Assembly: GCA_005656395.1 (NCBI GenBank)
Contig: SRSI01000001.1
Location: forward strand, 496,001 to 560,000
Length of the DNA: 64,000 nt
Reading direction: 5' to 3'
Source: Strongyloides papillosus
Taxonomy: Eukaryota; Nematoda; Chromadorea; Rhabditida; Strongyloididae
A program made the position numbers and the translations under genes. Positions within the stretch are counted from its first letter, which is position 1. Every line of letters begins with the position of its first letter. Below are positions 1 to 12,100 of this stretch, piece by piece. Below the pieces are notes generated by a model. The model had not been told where the DNA came from. It was given only the letters and a program-made list of their open reading frames with translations, and did no database searches.

Positions 1-49
1 CCTGAATTTTTTAAAGTAATATTTAGAAATTGTTGTAATAATAACATAC

Positions 50-376
50 CTTTAACTCTGAAACCTCACTCATTAAAATATCATATTCTTCTCCAATTGT
101 TTTTAATGCACCCTCTGGAGCCTTCAATTCTTCTCCTTCTTTGACAGCCAAAGTATTCTTGACATGCTCTAAATACTTATCAAATGTTAATCTTTTATCA
201 TCTTTACATTTAATAGAAAACTTCAAGTCTTTCGTCGCCTCATCTCCATTTTCTTTCTTTGCTGATGTTGAAAAGAAATTTGTTGAACCTTGGAATTTTA
301 CTGACTTCGAGGTACTACCGATAAACTTCGACAATCTAACAATCTTCGAAATGCCTTGACGCCCACAAACAAACAT
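50..376 (-). CDS. 5' exon of a predicted mitochondrial protein (partial)
   Basis: This is the first exon of a minus-strand gene that runs off the left edge. It encodes 109 residues and ends in phase 0 at a good donor (AAAG then GTATGT, donor at 49-48). The first 40 or so residues are rich in Arg, Lys and Ser and lack acidic residues, as in a mitochondrial presequence; the rest is charged and probably helical. The ATG follows an ATTATAG acceptor by three bases, which suggests spliced-leader trans-splicing. I do not recognise the family, and the downstream exons are outside the window. Confidence 0.6.
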
Positions 377-1647
377 TATCTATAATTGATTTTGTATTTT
401 GAGCTTCTAAAAAATTTTTTTACATAAATTACAAAACAAAGATAAAGTAGGAAAATACTATATTTTAATGACCGATTTTTATGGTATTTACGGAGAAATC
501 TGGCAATTTACAATCATGCCAGATGTAATGTTGGAGAGGGTCAACGTTGATGAAATATTTTAATTTCTCAACATTGGTATTATGTACACAATGGCGGAAA
601 GTTACATTTCTCCAATTCTAAGAGGGTAAACAAATTTTCTTTACTCTTCCTACTACTTAAAATCTTAAAGTTGAAGTAGAATTATTTTAATGATTTCCGT
701 TTTGCAGTGAAATGAATTATTAATTATTAATGCTTACAAGCTGTCAACTAATGAATAACAGATATATAGTTACATTAAAATATTTACTAATTGGAATGGA
801 AAATATGCTATTAAAAATATAAAGCATTACTGAAGACAGCCAAATACATGCAAATCAGAAACTAAAGTGAAAAACAAAACATACTAGTATGGGTAAATGA
901 AAAATAATGACTACTGGAAAAAACAGATGGAAATTTTCATAGAAGAAATTGTAGATATCTTATTTATAAACGTGTTCGCCTAACGTGTACTCACCCTTAG
1001 GGTAGATTTTTTAAAAACTTTTTAACTTAGTATACATTTCCGAAGGAAATTGATATAAAAACTTTCAAAACATACTCATTCTTGAATCTTATTAATTTTA
1101 TTTTGCTTCCTTTATAATAATTGGATATCTTGTAATATTTCTAAACACAAATATCATCTTTCTAAATTCTTATATTTTTTCAAAATTTCTTCCTTATTTT
1201 TCGAAATGTAGAAATACAATATGCTCCTTTTAACTTGTTATTTCCTTAATTCATACGTGAAAGATAAATTTAGTAATTAGCAAAGTGCATTGCTTAAATA
1301 ATTTATAATAATTAGACAATACAAATTTTCCCTAGAAGCAATTTACAAATATTGAAAAGAATGTCTCATTTTTGTGGAAATTATAAATATATTGTGATGA
1401 GAGCTGGAAAATATTATGACAGTTTATAACTGCAATAATTTTCAGGAGTTGTTTTCAAATGTCTTTTATATGAATTAACCAAAATGTATTGAAAAGTTAT
1501 TAATTTATTATGACGAAAAATAATATCACGTGCAAGCAAAAATAGAAAATAATTAAATTTTAAAAAATTACTTTTGCTACTGTTTTATATTTTGTACTGC
1601 AAATATAGAATGCATAAAATGGTTTATTATGGGGTTATTTATGCATA
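377..1647. other. Intergenic, no gene seen
   Basis: AT-rich spacer between the start of the left-edge gene and the first transposon copy. Every frame is broken by stops and I see no RNA gene. The promoter of the minus-strand gene should lie in the first few hundred bases. Confidence 0.6.
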
Positions 1648-3180
1648 CACACAGAAAAAAAAGGACACAGGTTTGCATAAAATGTAATAAATTTGTCCCA
1701 CCAAATAAAATTCAAATTTTCTTTATTTGCGACTAATTTTATCACAATTATTTTGTACATGAAAAATTAAAACAATAATTAGTGAATTATTAAAATAAGT
1801 TTCTCTTTTTTTAGTGTACTATTTTTATTTTATAACATAAGTTGTTTTCTACAATACATTTTAAAATACAAGGTTAGAATTTAATTCTATGTAAAATTAC
1901 AAACACTTTTATAAAAAAAACATTTTTAACATATTACAGTACATTTTTTAAATATTTTTCAATCGTTTGAATTATTATAAATTGTAATTTATAAAATTTT
2001 CACATTTGATGCTCTAAATTGTTTTCATAATGCCTTTTGAACCCCAGAATTTAAGAGTTATCTACATCAAATATGCTACATCTTATGACATTTTGCGCCA
2101 TCTTTTTTCAGACGGTAGACATTCGTTTGTCCATGGTTACTCATATTTTTTCTTTTTTTTTAATGTCATTTCGCTTGATCATAGGTGACCACAGGCAAGT
2201 TGATTTCCATCGTCTCTTTTTTAACTTAATTAGGGTAGGGGTCGCTTTAAAGTGCGTTGCCGTGTGTGAACTGAATCCAATGGAATAATCAAAAAATAAG
2301 TTTCTTAAAAAAACCATTTTTGTTACCCAATAGACAAGCGAAAGTCACTTTTTCCAATTCAATTCCACTTTATCTTAATAATATTATTTTACTGTTTAAC
2401 ATACCTAAATTATGTTGAAGAATATTTTATTTGGTATGAAAGGTACATGTCGCAAAAATATACTAAGATGGTGCAAATTGCTAAAATAGATGGCACAAAA
2501 TGTACAAAGATAGCGCAAATTGGTCAAAAAGATGGCGCAAAATTTCATAAGATGTAGCAAATTTTACAAATATGTAGCATATTTAATGTAGTTGACTGTC
2601 AAATTTCATTTTCCATGTCTTTTAAAGATCATCTTTAAAAATCAAACTTATGAAAAGTTATAAAATAATATGGATTTTTATTTCTAGTAAAAAAATAAAT
2701 TTTACATATTTTAATTTAAAATAAGAACGAATACTAAAATAATGCTTTTTAATTAATAATACTTTGTGTGAGTAAATAATTACTGCTTTTTTTTATTATT
2801 GTTGTGAAATTTTTAAACTTATTGTCGTTAATTGATTGTTTAGAATAATGATCTTTTTTAAAACATCAATAATTTTACACGAAATTGACTTTTAATAGCA
2901 TATTTTATAAAATAAAAAAACAAGTTAAAATCTAAATGAGCATAATTTCATAAAAAATATCAAAATTAAAAAAGTTACATTAATTTAAATAGTTAAACAT
3001 ACATATCTTTGTAAAAAAACGGAAAAATGTATGCGACAACCCAATATTTTGTGTTGTTTAAAAATTTTTGCTATTGCTTGATAATTTTAAAATTTGAATA
3101 ATATTCAATTTTTTAAAATAGTGGGACATTTTTTTGCATTATAGATAGATTTGTCAAAATTTGTCCTTTTTTTCTGTGTG
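1648..3180. mobile_element. TIR DNA transposon, copy 1 (non-autonomous, interrupted)
   Basis: The two ends are inverted repeats. The left end begins CACACAGAAAAAAAAGGACA and the right end closes with TGTCCTTTTTTTCTGTGTG; both also carry an inner GTCCCAC block. The element is flanked by TA on both sides, consistent with a TA target duplication as made by Tc1/mariner elements, but the superfamily is inferred from that alone. It has no transposase reading frame. The same sequence recurs at 5017-5982 in the same orientation. This copy is about 570 bp longer because a second element (2039-2614) sits inside it. Confidence 0.75.
2039..2614. mobile_element. Second TIR element nested inside copy 1
   Basis: The ends form imperfect terminal inverted repeats of at least 43 bp, sharing an exact core of CTACAT-n-AAATATGCTACAT and a GCGCCATC block further in. 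The element is flanked by 9-bp direct repeats, ATGCCTTTT at 2030-2038 and ATGTCTTTT at 2615-2623. The other copy of the host element has only one ATGTCTTT at this point, so it represents the empty site. A 9-bp duplication and long TIRs fit a Mutator-like or Merlin-like non-autonomous element; which one is inference. GATGGCGCAAA-type subrepeats occur near 2467-2540. No convincing protein is encoded. Confidence 0.8.
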
Positions 3181-3690
3181 TACATTCGACTTTATAAATT
3201 TACGCTTTTGTCTTTTAGAATTTCTTTTTAGTTTTTCCAGTTTTTGATTACAGAAATCGAAAAAATGCATTTTCTCACTATGCTCGTTCGATTTCTCATT
3301 TAATTTTATATCTGAATTCAATGAAATACGGAAAATAAAATGTGTAGATCATAATGTCCTTGAATGTGAGTACAAAAACCAAAAGCGCCCGTTTCCACCA
3401 TGCTCATTCGTTATTTCATGAAAAATTACCCCTAGAAGCAACATTTATTTAAAAGAATCTACTTTTTGGAAACTTATAAAATTCTATTTTTCTAACTTCT
3501 ACTCACTGCAGCTATTGTATTTCAAAGTTTCAGACAGAAAAAATTTGCCAACAAACATTTAGAAATTGCTTTTTTCATTAATAAAATAAAAACTTTGGGG
3601 AGAGAGTATAATTTTTAGTTCTATATGCTATCTCTGATTGACTAGAAAACGGGATTTAAAAAATAAGAATATTTTTACTATTTTAGTTGA
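3181..3690. other. Intergenic, no gene seen
   Basis: AT-rich spacer between transposon copy 1 and the minisatellite. No reading frame, RNA gene or clear repeat is visible. Confidence 0.5.
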
Positions 3691-4400
3691 TCATTTATTT
3701 TTATTATAAATTTAGTCGAATTGATCATTTTAATTAAATTGATATTTTCATTTTTCTTATAAAATTGATAAAATCCATCATTTTAATAAAAATCGTTTTT
3801 TTCATTTTTATTATAAAATTCATCATTTTAATAAAAATCGTTTTTTTCATTTTTATCATAAAATTCATAATTTTAATAAAATTGATTTTTTTCATTTTTA
3901 TTATAAAATTCATAATTTTAATAAAAATCGTTTTTTTCATTTTTATTATAAAATTCATAATTTTAATAAAAATCGTTTTTTTCATTTTTATTATAAAATT
4001 CATAATTTTTATAAAAATCGTTTTTTTCATTTTTATTATAAAATTGATAAAATTCATAATTTTAATAAAAATCGTTTTTTTCATTTTTATCATAAAATTC
4101 ATCATTTTAATAAAAATCGTTTTTTTCATTTTTATCATAAAATTCATCATTTTAATAAAAATCGATTTTTTTAATTTTTATTATAAAATTGAACATTTTA
4201 ATAAAAATTGTTTTTTTCATTTTTATTATAAAATTGATCATTTTAATTAAATTGATTTTTTTCATTTTTATTATAAAATAGATCATTTTAATTAAATTGA
4301 TATTTTCATTTTTATTATAAATTTAGTCGATTTAATCACTTTCGTTATATTGATATTTTCATTCTTATTATAAAATTGGTCGATTTAATTTTTTTATTAT
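3690..4400. repeat. 45-bp minisatellite
   Basis: Tandem array with a unit of about 45 bp built on TTTTTTTCATTTTTATTATA followed by AAATTCAT.ATTTTAATAAAAATCG. About a dozen units are visible, with more divergent units at both ends. Some units have small insertions such as an extra TGATAAAATT. Because 45 is a multiple of three and the unit lacks stops in one frame of each strand, the array creates long open frames on both strands. Those are repeat artefacts, not genes. Confidence 0.9.
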
Positions 4401-5016
4401 TTTGGTTAATTTAGGGATTCAAAAAATTTTTATGTCAGACTCTGGAGTTCCATATGGGTTTCATGGATGGAAAATTAAGGATTCATGGATGAGAACATGG
4501 GATTCTGAAATTTGAAAATTTTTGTCTCGAATTGGGGGTTCCATATAGAACTCATGGATGAAAAGATGAGGATTTATGAACGGGAACATAGGATTCTGGA
4601 AATCCGAAGATAAAATATAAAATTAAGAGGTTTCATGCGGTATTCATGGGTAAAAAACACCAGATATAGTGAATTTTTTGAGAAAAAGTGCTGGATTCAG
4701 AAGATTCATAAATAATTGTTGAATTATTTGTTGTCAACACCTTTTCATACTGGATACTATTATTTTGTGCAAAACTTGATTATGTTTTTGACGGAAAATT
4801 TTAAAATAACCTTTAGTTAATCGATTACTCTCAGTAACAGGTTATTTATTTATAAGATGAGAACTTCCTGAGATCCCCCTGTCTATTTTATTGCTAAAAT
4901 AATAGATTTTATACCTTATCACCTTGAATAAAAGCTTTAAAAAATAATTATTTCCTCTTCAAGCAATAAATAAATAACAAAAAGAAATAAGAAAAAAAAA
5001 TTTGCCTTTAACATAA
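4401..5016. other. Intergenic, no gene seen
   Basis: Spacer between the minisatellite and transposon copy 2. The phrases GGATTCATGGATG and GGATTTATGAACGGGAACA at 4480-4585 look like a weak, decayed repeat. No gene is visible. Confidence 0.45.
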
Positions 5017-5982
5017 CACACAAAAAATAAAAAGGACACAAGTTTGCATAAAATGTAACGAATTTGTCCCATCTAAAAAAATTTGAATTTTCTTGATTTG
5101 CGACTAATTTTATCACAATTATTTTGTATGTAAAAATTAAAACACTAACTAGAGGATTATTTAAATAAGTTTCCATTTTTTAGTAAATTTTTTTTATTTT
5201 AAAACTTAAGTTGCTTTCTACAATACATTTTAAAATACAAGGTTAGGATTTAATTTTAAGTAAAATTACAAACACTTTCATAAAAAACATTTTTAACATA
5301 TTACAGTACATTTTTTTTTATGTTTCAATAGTTTGAGTTATCATTAAATTATATTTTATGTGAGATTTTCATATTTGATTGTCTAAATTTTATTTATAAT
5401 GTCTTTAAAGATCATCTTAAAAAATTAAACTTATGAAAACCTATAAATAATATGGATTTTTATTTATAGTAAAAATAATAACTTTTTCATATTTTAATTT
5501 AAAATAAGAACGAAAACTAAAATAAAATTTCTAATTAATAACCTTTTGTGTGAGTAAATAATTGTTACTTTTCACATTATTATTGTTAGAAATTTTTAAA
5601 ATTTCTAAACTTATTGTTGCTAGTAAATTGTTTAATTTGGTAATTTTTATTTAAACATTTATAACATCAAACAAAATTAAACTTTAATAACGTATTTTAT
5701 AAAATAAAGATAAAAAACAAGTTGGGATCTAAAATGAGCACAATGTTATAAAAAATATCAAAATTAAAAAAATGCCACATTAATTTAAAAAGTCAAACAT
5801 ATATATTTTTGTAAAAAAGTAGAAAATGTATGCGACAACCTAATATTTTGCGTCGTTTTAAAATTTTTGCTATCACTTGATATTTTTAAAATTTGAATAA
5901 TATTCAATTTTTTAAAATGGTGGGACATTTTTTTGCATTATAGATAGAATTGTCAAAATTTGTCCTTTTTATTTTTTGTGTG
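5017..5982. mobile_element. TIR DNA transposon, copy 2 (empty site for the nested element)
   Basis: Second copy of the element at 1648-3180, in the same orientation. Its inverted ends are CACACAAAAAATAAAAAGGACA-type and its interior aligns with copy 1 along its length apart from the nested insertion. The flanks are less clean than the TA/TA of copy 1: TATAA lies on the right but AA touches the left end. There is no transposase, so it must have been moved by an enzyme encoded elsewhere. Confidence 0.75.
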
Positions 5983-6184
5983 TATAACTAAATGAAATTA
6001 TATAAATTTTTTATTATTTGAAAACTTTTTAAAATTTTAAAACTTAAAAAAGTTAACTTTTCGTTTTGATATCGTGAAAATCTTTAATATCTGCCAATAT
6101 CTGTTTAAAGGTATTTCCGTCATTCTTTTTGCTCCACGAGAACTGAAACATGTAGCTCTCCAACATGCTTCATCTTGTTTCACA

Positions 6185-6927
6185 TTAACGTTTATTTCTT
6201 TCCTTCGTAGATTTCCATATTCTTTCAGTATTTTGAATATGAGCATTAGTGTCTGAATCGACAAAATTGAATTTTTGATTTACTGTTAAATGTTCGTACC
6301 CTGAAGCACCTACTTGTGAGTATCCTCTCCACATATCAGACATAATAAGAGCATCTTCGTTTACTCTTTTCTCAACACCTCCATTAATGTTTTGGAACTC
6401 CTGTCAGGTACTGGTTCTACAACCACTTCTTTGGTCTATCTGCAGATCCCTACAAAACACCACTGCTGTTCGATCAGTCTGCCACAGTGATTCTTCCTTC
6501 TAACGAACAGCATCTCATCTATCTCCAATGTTTGTCCTTCTCCACCTATCTTAGTTTGGCTGGATTCCTCCTTAAAAAAGCAGACCTCCCTGAGATAGTT
6601 GTTCCAGTCTACAGTAGTGCTGTGGTTCATATCCAGATCCTCCTTACAGAAATCCACAGGAGTCAATTCACGGGTCCAACAATAAATGAGCAGGATTGCT
6701 GTTCTAAGAGATATTCTGGAACCTTCAAACCATGTCCCGATCCTTACACCACTCTTCTTTCCGCATTCCTTAATGCTGCAACGCTAACGAGGTGTACTTC
6801 CCATTACCAGCTTCATTTCGTGTCCATTTGTGCATTCTTTTGTTTTTAGTAGAAGCTCACGTTCTTGAAGAAATTTGATGGACATTTCTTCATCACGGAC
6901 AAGTTCATAGCGTTGAAAAAGGATCAT
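6185..6927 (-). pseudogene. Merlin (IS1595/ISXO2-like) transposase, inactivated
   Basis: Reading minus from an ATG at 6927 gives about 247 codons of a recognisable Merlin transposase of the eukaryotic IS1595/ISXO2-like family. The N-terminal part has FLQERELL, a C-x-N-GHEMKL zinc-ribbon-like segment and GTWFEGSR. The catalytic core has EIDEMLFVRRK (first Asp), MSDMWRGY (second Asp) and NFVDSDTNAHIQNTERIW (last acidic site). The frame is broken three times: TAG at 6784-6786, where the family has Trp; TAG at 6436-6438; and a one-base deletion near 6366. I found no clear terminal repeats around it. It is a dead copy, probably fairly young because homology is still continuous. Confidence 0.9.
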
Positions 6928-7405
6928 TTTAGATAGTAGAATATTTTTGACAAATAAAAACTGATTGATTTGTTAATTAATATTGAATTATATCAAATAC
7001 CTTTTTATCAATTATACACTTTTAATTTTAATATGCAAAAAAATTAATTTCTTATCATTTTTTACTATCACTTTATCATTAAAGACACCTTTTCTTAGCT
7101 TGTATGTAAAAATGTATGTTATTTTAGTTCATTTTTAACAATTTTATATGTGTGATACAAAAACAGAATAGTTTTTTAATTTTTCTTATTTTTAACAAAT
7201 TTGAAGATACACCCTTGTCGGGCATTTCTCCCACAACGAATTAGTTATTAGAATAATGTTGTATTTGTAAACAACAGCTTATTGGAGTCAATTCATTAGT
7301 ACTATTTAGGAGATTATAAATCAATCATATTTGTCATAAACACGGGTATCCGATAGATAGAAACAATCACGCTAGTTCTTTCACTTATCTATGTTATCTT
7401 AAAAT
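6928..7405. other. Intergenic; upstream region of the WDR91-like gene
   Basis: Spacer between the transposase relic and the next gene. No reading frame is supported. It should contain the promoter of the downstream gene. Confidence 0.5.
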
Positions 7406-8234
7406 ATGTCTGATCCATATAATGTAGTCGATTCACTTATCAAAGATTACCTCCATTTCCGTGGATTTACGGCTTCTCTAAAAACATTCGAAATTGATTC
7501 AAATACCGCAAAAGACAAGAAATACAAAGTACGTTTTTTATTTTATTTTTACATTAAAAATACGTAGTAATAATTTATTAGAATTAATTTTATCATTTTT
7601 TCAGGTAGATGCTATCGTAGAAGATATCGTATCGTGTATTGAAAAATATGATATAGTTTCACTTCGTGGAATATGGGAATATTTAAATGTCCGTATATTT
7701 ACATCTCTGTCATCAGAGCAAGTAACAATAGCAAGGCAATTAGAAAATGATATTTATAGGCTGTATCTGGTAAACACAATTCAAAATAGAAAACAATCAA
7801 AGGCAGTTGAATTTTTTGAAAAAAATATGGATTTCCTAAGGAATAACAGTCAATGGAATGAATGGTTTTCACTTCCATACATAGGAAACCCAACTGAATC
7901 AGAGACATTCAAGAAATTTTTTACCAAACAATGGCATGAAATTTTACTCGTTTCTCTGCATAATTTTTTATCGATATCATTTTCTAAAATTAAAGCACCA
8001 GCATTACTTGAATGTGTCAACGAAATGATTAAAAATGACTCACCAGATGACTATTTACCATCCTCTGGAGATAGAATCGAATTCCCTAGAAGTCGTGTTC
8101 CATCTTTCCATTCATTTGATGAATTGATGGATGATTTCGCTATTATTGCACAGGCATCTAATGTTGATAGAAATAAACCTAATAAAGGTGTTCTTATATC
8201 AATGTTAAAAAATATCGCTGGGAGTAGGAGTTAA
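7406..8234 (+). CDS. WDR91 N-terminal homologue lacking the WD40 domain
   Basis: Two exons, 7406-7528 and 7605-8234 (phase 0, 76-bp intron), give 250 residues. The start is a LisH-like segment (YLHFRGFTASLKTFE). Residues about 90-180 track animal WDR91 closely: RLYLVNTIQ, KAVEFFEKN, WNEWFSLPY, FTKQWHEILLVSLHNFL. The conserved segment before the WD40 part (DELMDDFAIIAQASN, then ISMLKNI) is also present, after which a TAA ends the frame. Animal WDR91 is about 750 residues with a C-terminal WD40 propeller, which is absent here and not found in the next 900 bp. WDR91 is an endosomal Rab7 effector that restrains PI3K-III activity; what a propeller-less form does is unknown. A missed splice to a distant exon remains possible. 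Confidence 0.85.
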
Positions 8235-9136
8235 AATAATGATTCATTTTTAAGTAAAATAAAATACTCTGTTTAAGAGATGTATTTTTACAAAGTGCAT
8301 ACCAATAAGTTAAGTAATTGTTGAATTATATTTTTTTGTATACTTTTTTTGCATGTTAAAATAAATTATATTAATCTTCTATCTTACCAATAATCACTGA
8401 ATATTTAAACAATTAAACAAATTTAATGGTACTAATTTGAATGTTGTTTTAAAATTCTTCTAATTAATGATTGGAAGAAATGTATATTTTTATTCAAGTG
8501 ATAAATGAGAAAAAAATCTCAAACGTGTTTGATTTTTTTTTTCTATTACGTACTTTAAACTTTTTATGTTTAATCTTGTAGATTTTGTAGGTTCATCAAA
8601 CAATCATCCAAAGAATTTATCTCTACCATATATTTAACGATGCGTACTACAAAAATAGAGCCGTGATTTTTTACGTATGTCATGTGAAATTTTTTCACGG
8701 CAATAAAATCTAGAATGTCATCTTACAAAGAAAGTTTGGTTATACGTTTCTTGAACCTTATTACCTAAGGAGTTGTTTTGAATATGTATCTTTCTAATGA
8801 TTATTATTTATTGTATAATTCCTTGACAGAACACTTGTATTTTAATTTCTTTTTCTAAAACCTCAATTAGGCATTTTTATTGTTATTTAATTTCTCACAA
8901 AATATCTATTATTTCCTTTGAAAACTTATACAATACTTTTGTTATAATTTTTCTTCATCAAAATAACATTTTTTTTATATTATAATTTAATTGCAAAATA
9001 TTTCAATTTTTTTCTATTCTTTTCATTAACAATTAACCATCGATTTTATGTAACAATAAGTTAATACAAAATTGTGTTTTGTTGTCATTTTTATAGTTAT
9101 ACACATAAAACAATCTCTTTTTACTAGTTATTATAG
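8235..9136. other. Intergenic
   Basis: Spacer after the WDR91-like gene. An AATAAA poly(A) signal lies near 8359. It contains no WD40-like frame. The right end (TTATTATAG at 9128-9136) looks like a trans-splice acceptor for the next gene. Confidence 0.5.
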
Positions 9137-9139
9137 GTA

Positions 9140-12100
9140 ATGGTATTAGATTTTTCTACCAGACTTCGAGACTTTACGGAAGTTCTCATGTCTGATCCTC
9201 ATATATTAATGGATCGAAGGCTAAAATTTTTCAAAGATTTTCTTATTGCTATGGGTGTTGATGAAACATCTTTTCTTTTAACTACAGATGAAGAGCAAGA
9301 AGAATTGGATAGAAGTGAATTATTTGATGCATTAGAAGCTTGTAGTTATGGTAATTTTTTTTTGCGTCAAGGTTGGTTTATTTTGATATAGATAAAATTT
9401 TAAATTTTTAGGGAAATTTACTGATGCAATAGATGCATTTACGAATGCTTCACAACTAGCATGTAATGTAAGATATTTTGAAGAGGCAAAGTTAAATGCT
9501 TTTCAACAAATGACCTCAGGATACACTCCATCATCAATTGAAAATATAAATAATGTAAGTTTGTTTTTATTTTTTAAAATTTATCATGTTAAAATATATA
9601 TCTACTACCAAAAAAATGAGAAATAAACATAATAATACTATATTTTTATTATATATGCTATCAATAATTTTAGATTTATTATTTTTACTATGTAGTTGGT
9701 TTCTTTTTCCTACATAACCTTTTACCATTCTTAGCTCTAGGGGCTTTTTCTGATAATGGCAGACCTAATAGTTGTTTACATGATATTCTAAAAGGATTGC
9801 ATTTAATTGGCTTATCAGTACTACTTTTAACATCTCCTTGAGATTGTATAATTTCTACTATCTTATCATCTGATGTTTTTATTATCTTTATATTATCACC
9901 AGTGACAGATTCTGTTCGATTAGACATCTCAATTATTACTTGCTCCTTTGATATTTCAATTGGTTTCTTTATCTTATCTTTACTATCTGCTTTCGTTTTT
10001 TTACTCTTTTTTGTCTGAGTTTTTGGTTCTTTTTGTTTCTCTACTTTTTCTTCTTCGTCTTTAGGTTCATAATCATTACTTTTTTGATAACAGCTTTTTC
10101 TGTATTTACAACTCATTTTTATTTGATATTCACTTAGAGGTATTTTAGTTTCTTTTATTCTCACTTTTTCTTCCTTTACATTTGGAGGGATTTTTGTTTC
10201 ATAACAACTTTTACGGTACTTACAAAATGCCTTTAACTCTTCTTCATCATCTGGAACCTTTATTTCAACTTTAGGCTCATGAATAGTTTTAGGTAGCATC
10301 ATTATTGGTAACTTTCCAGTTTCATAACAACTTTTTCTATATTTACATGCTAGTTTCTTGTCTTCTTCCTCTTTGTTAAATATATGACTGTACTCTTGTA
10401 CTACAACAACTGGGGGCTCCAAAACATGATGGGTTAGATTTGGTAACTCTCCAGTTTCATAACAACTCTTTCTATATTTACATGCTAATTTCTTATCTTC
10501 TTCTTCTTTGTTAAATATATGAGTGTGCTCTTGAACCACAACAACTGGGGGCTCCAAAACGTGGTGGGTTAAATTTGGTATCTTTCCTGTTTCATAACAT
10601 GATTTTCTATAATGACATTTGACTTTTCTATTTTCCTCTTCTGGATCAAATACGTGTTCGTGGTGCTCTTTTGGTTGCGTTTCTTGGGTCTTGAAGTAAG
10701 AACTATAGTCTGTATTTTGTATCATTTTTGCTAAATCGTAAATAGAATTCATGTACCTCTCAAAATCTATGTTTTTGTACCAGTTCTCCTTTTCAATTGG
10801 TTCTTCCTCTTTATCAGGAGTTTTTGATTCTATCTTTTGCTTTTCTTTTTTAACTTTTTTGGGTTGAGAAGGTTTATCAGATTCTTTTGAAGGTTTTTGC
10901 TCAGTTACCTTAGATTTTTTAGGCTCCTCAATAGGTTTTGGTGGGTCTGGCTGTTCTTCAACTTTTACTACACTCTCCTCAATAACTTTTTCCTCTTTTT
11001 TAGTTTTAGTTTTCTTCACCTTCTTTGGAACATCTTTAGATTTAGAAACATCTATATTTGTAGGTTCTTCTTTGTTGACTTCTTCTTTTTTACTTTTCTT
11101 TGGTGTTTCTTTTGGTTTAGGAATATCTATATTTGTAGGCTCTTCTTTGATGACTTCTTCTTTTTTACTTTTTTTTGATGTTTCCTTGGGTTTAGAAGTT
11201 TCTACATTAATTGCTTCCTTATCTTTAGCTTGTTCTTTTTTACTTTTTTTAGATTTCTTTACTTTTGGTAACTTTTCATCTACTACATCGTCTTTTGTAG
11301 ATTCTTTCTTTTCATTTAATATTTCTACCTCTTCAGCGATTACTTCAACAGGAGTGTCTTTTTGAATGTTATCTTTTTTCCCCTTCTTTTGCTTTTTCTC
11401 TTTTTTTTTAGGTTCCTCCTGAACTTCTGGCTCATTTACTTTTTCAGCTTCTATACTAATTTCATTAACTTCGTTTATGATATCATCTTTGATTTGAGTT
11501 TCCTCTTCTTTTACCAAAGGTATATCAATTTTCTCATCAACTTCTAATTTAGCCTCTTTAACATAGCAACTCTTTCTAAATTTACAATAAGCTTTGAAGT
11601 CATCTTCATTTAAGGGTACAACTTTTTCTTTGACTTCAGGTACAACAACTGAAATTTGTGGTAAGACACCTGTTTCGTAGCAGCTTTTTCTATATTTGCA
11701 TGCCAATTTCTTATTTTCTTCAGAATAGCTAAAGATAGATTCTGTTTCTACTTCTTCTTTAACTGGTTCTTCAAATATTTTAACAGAAATATTTGGTACA
11801 ATTCCATTTTCATAACATGACTTTCTATAGTGACATCTTATTTTTTTATCTTCACTACTAAGATCATCAAATGGTACTTCTTCTTTAACAATATTGAAAT
11901 CAACATCGAAATTAAATTTTTGTTCAAGCCAATCCCAATATCTTTGAATAACTACTTCTAAAGGTTCTGGGGGTTGAGTTTCAATAGGAACGATTCCTGT
12001 TTCATAACAACTTTTTCTGAACTTACAATCAAGTTTTTTTTTGTATAACTTTTCAGTTTCATCAAGATATTTCTCAAAGGCAACGTTAGGATTTTCTTCA

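Noticed and set aside
2073..2288. Open frame of 71 codons on the plus strand
   Set aside because: It lies inside the nested TIR element, starts within the terminal repeat and resembles no protein family.
3734..4250. Overlapping open frames of 138 and 161 codons on opposite strands
   Set aside because: They are products of the 45-bp minisatellite, whose length is a multiple of three.
10897..11547. Several plus-strand Phe-rich open frames
   Set aside because: They are antisense to the Lys/Glu-rich coding sequence of the nested gene; AAA and GAA codons read as TTT and TTC.
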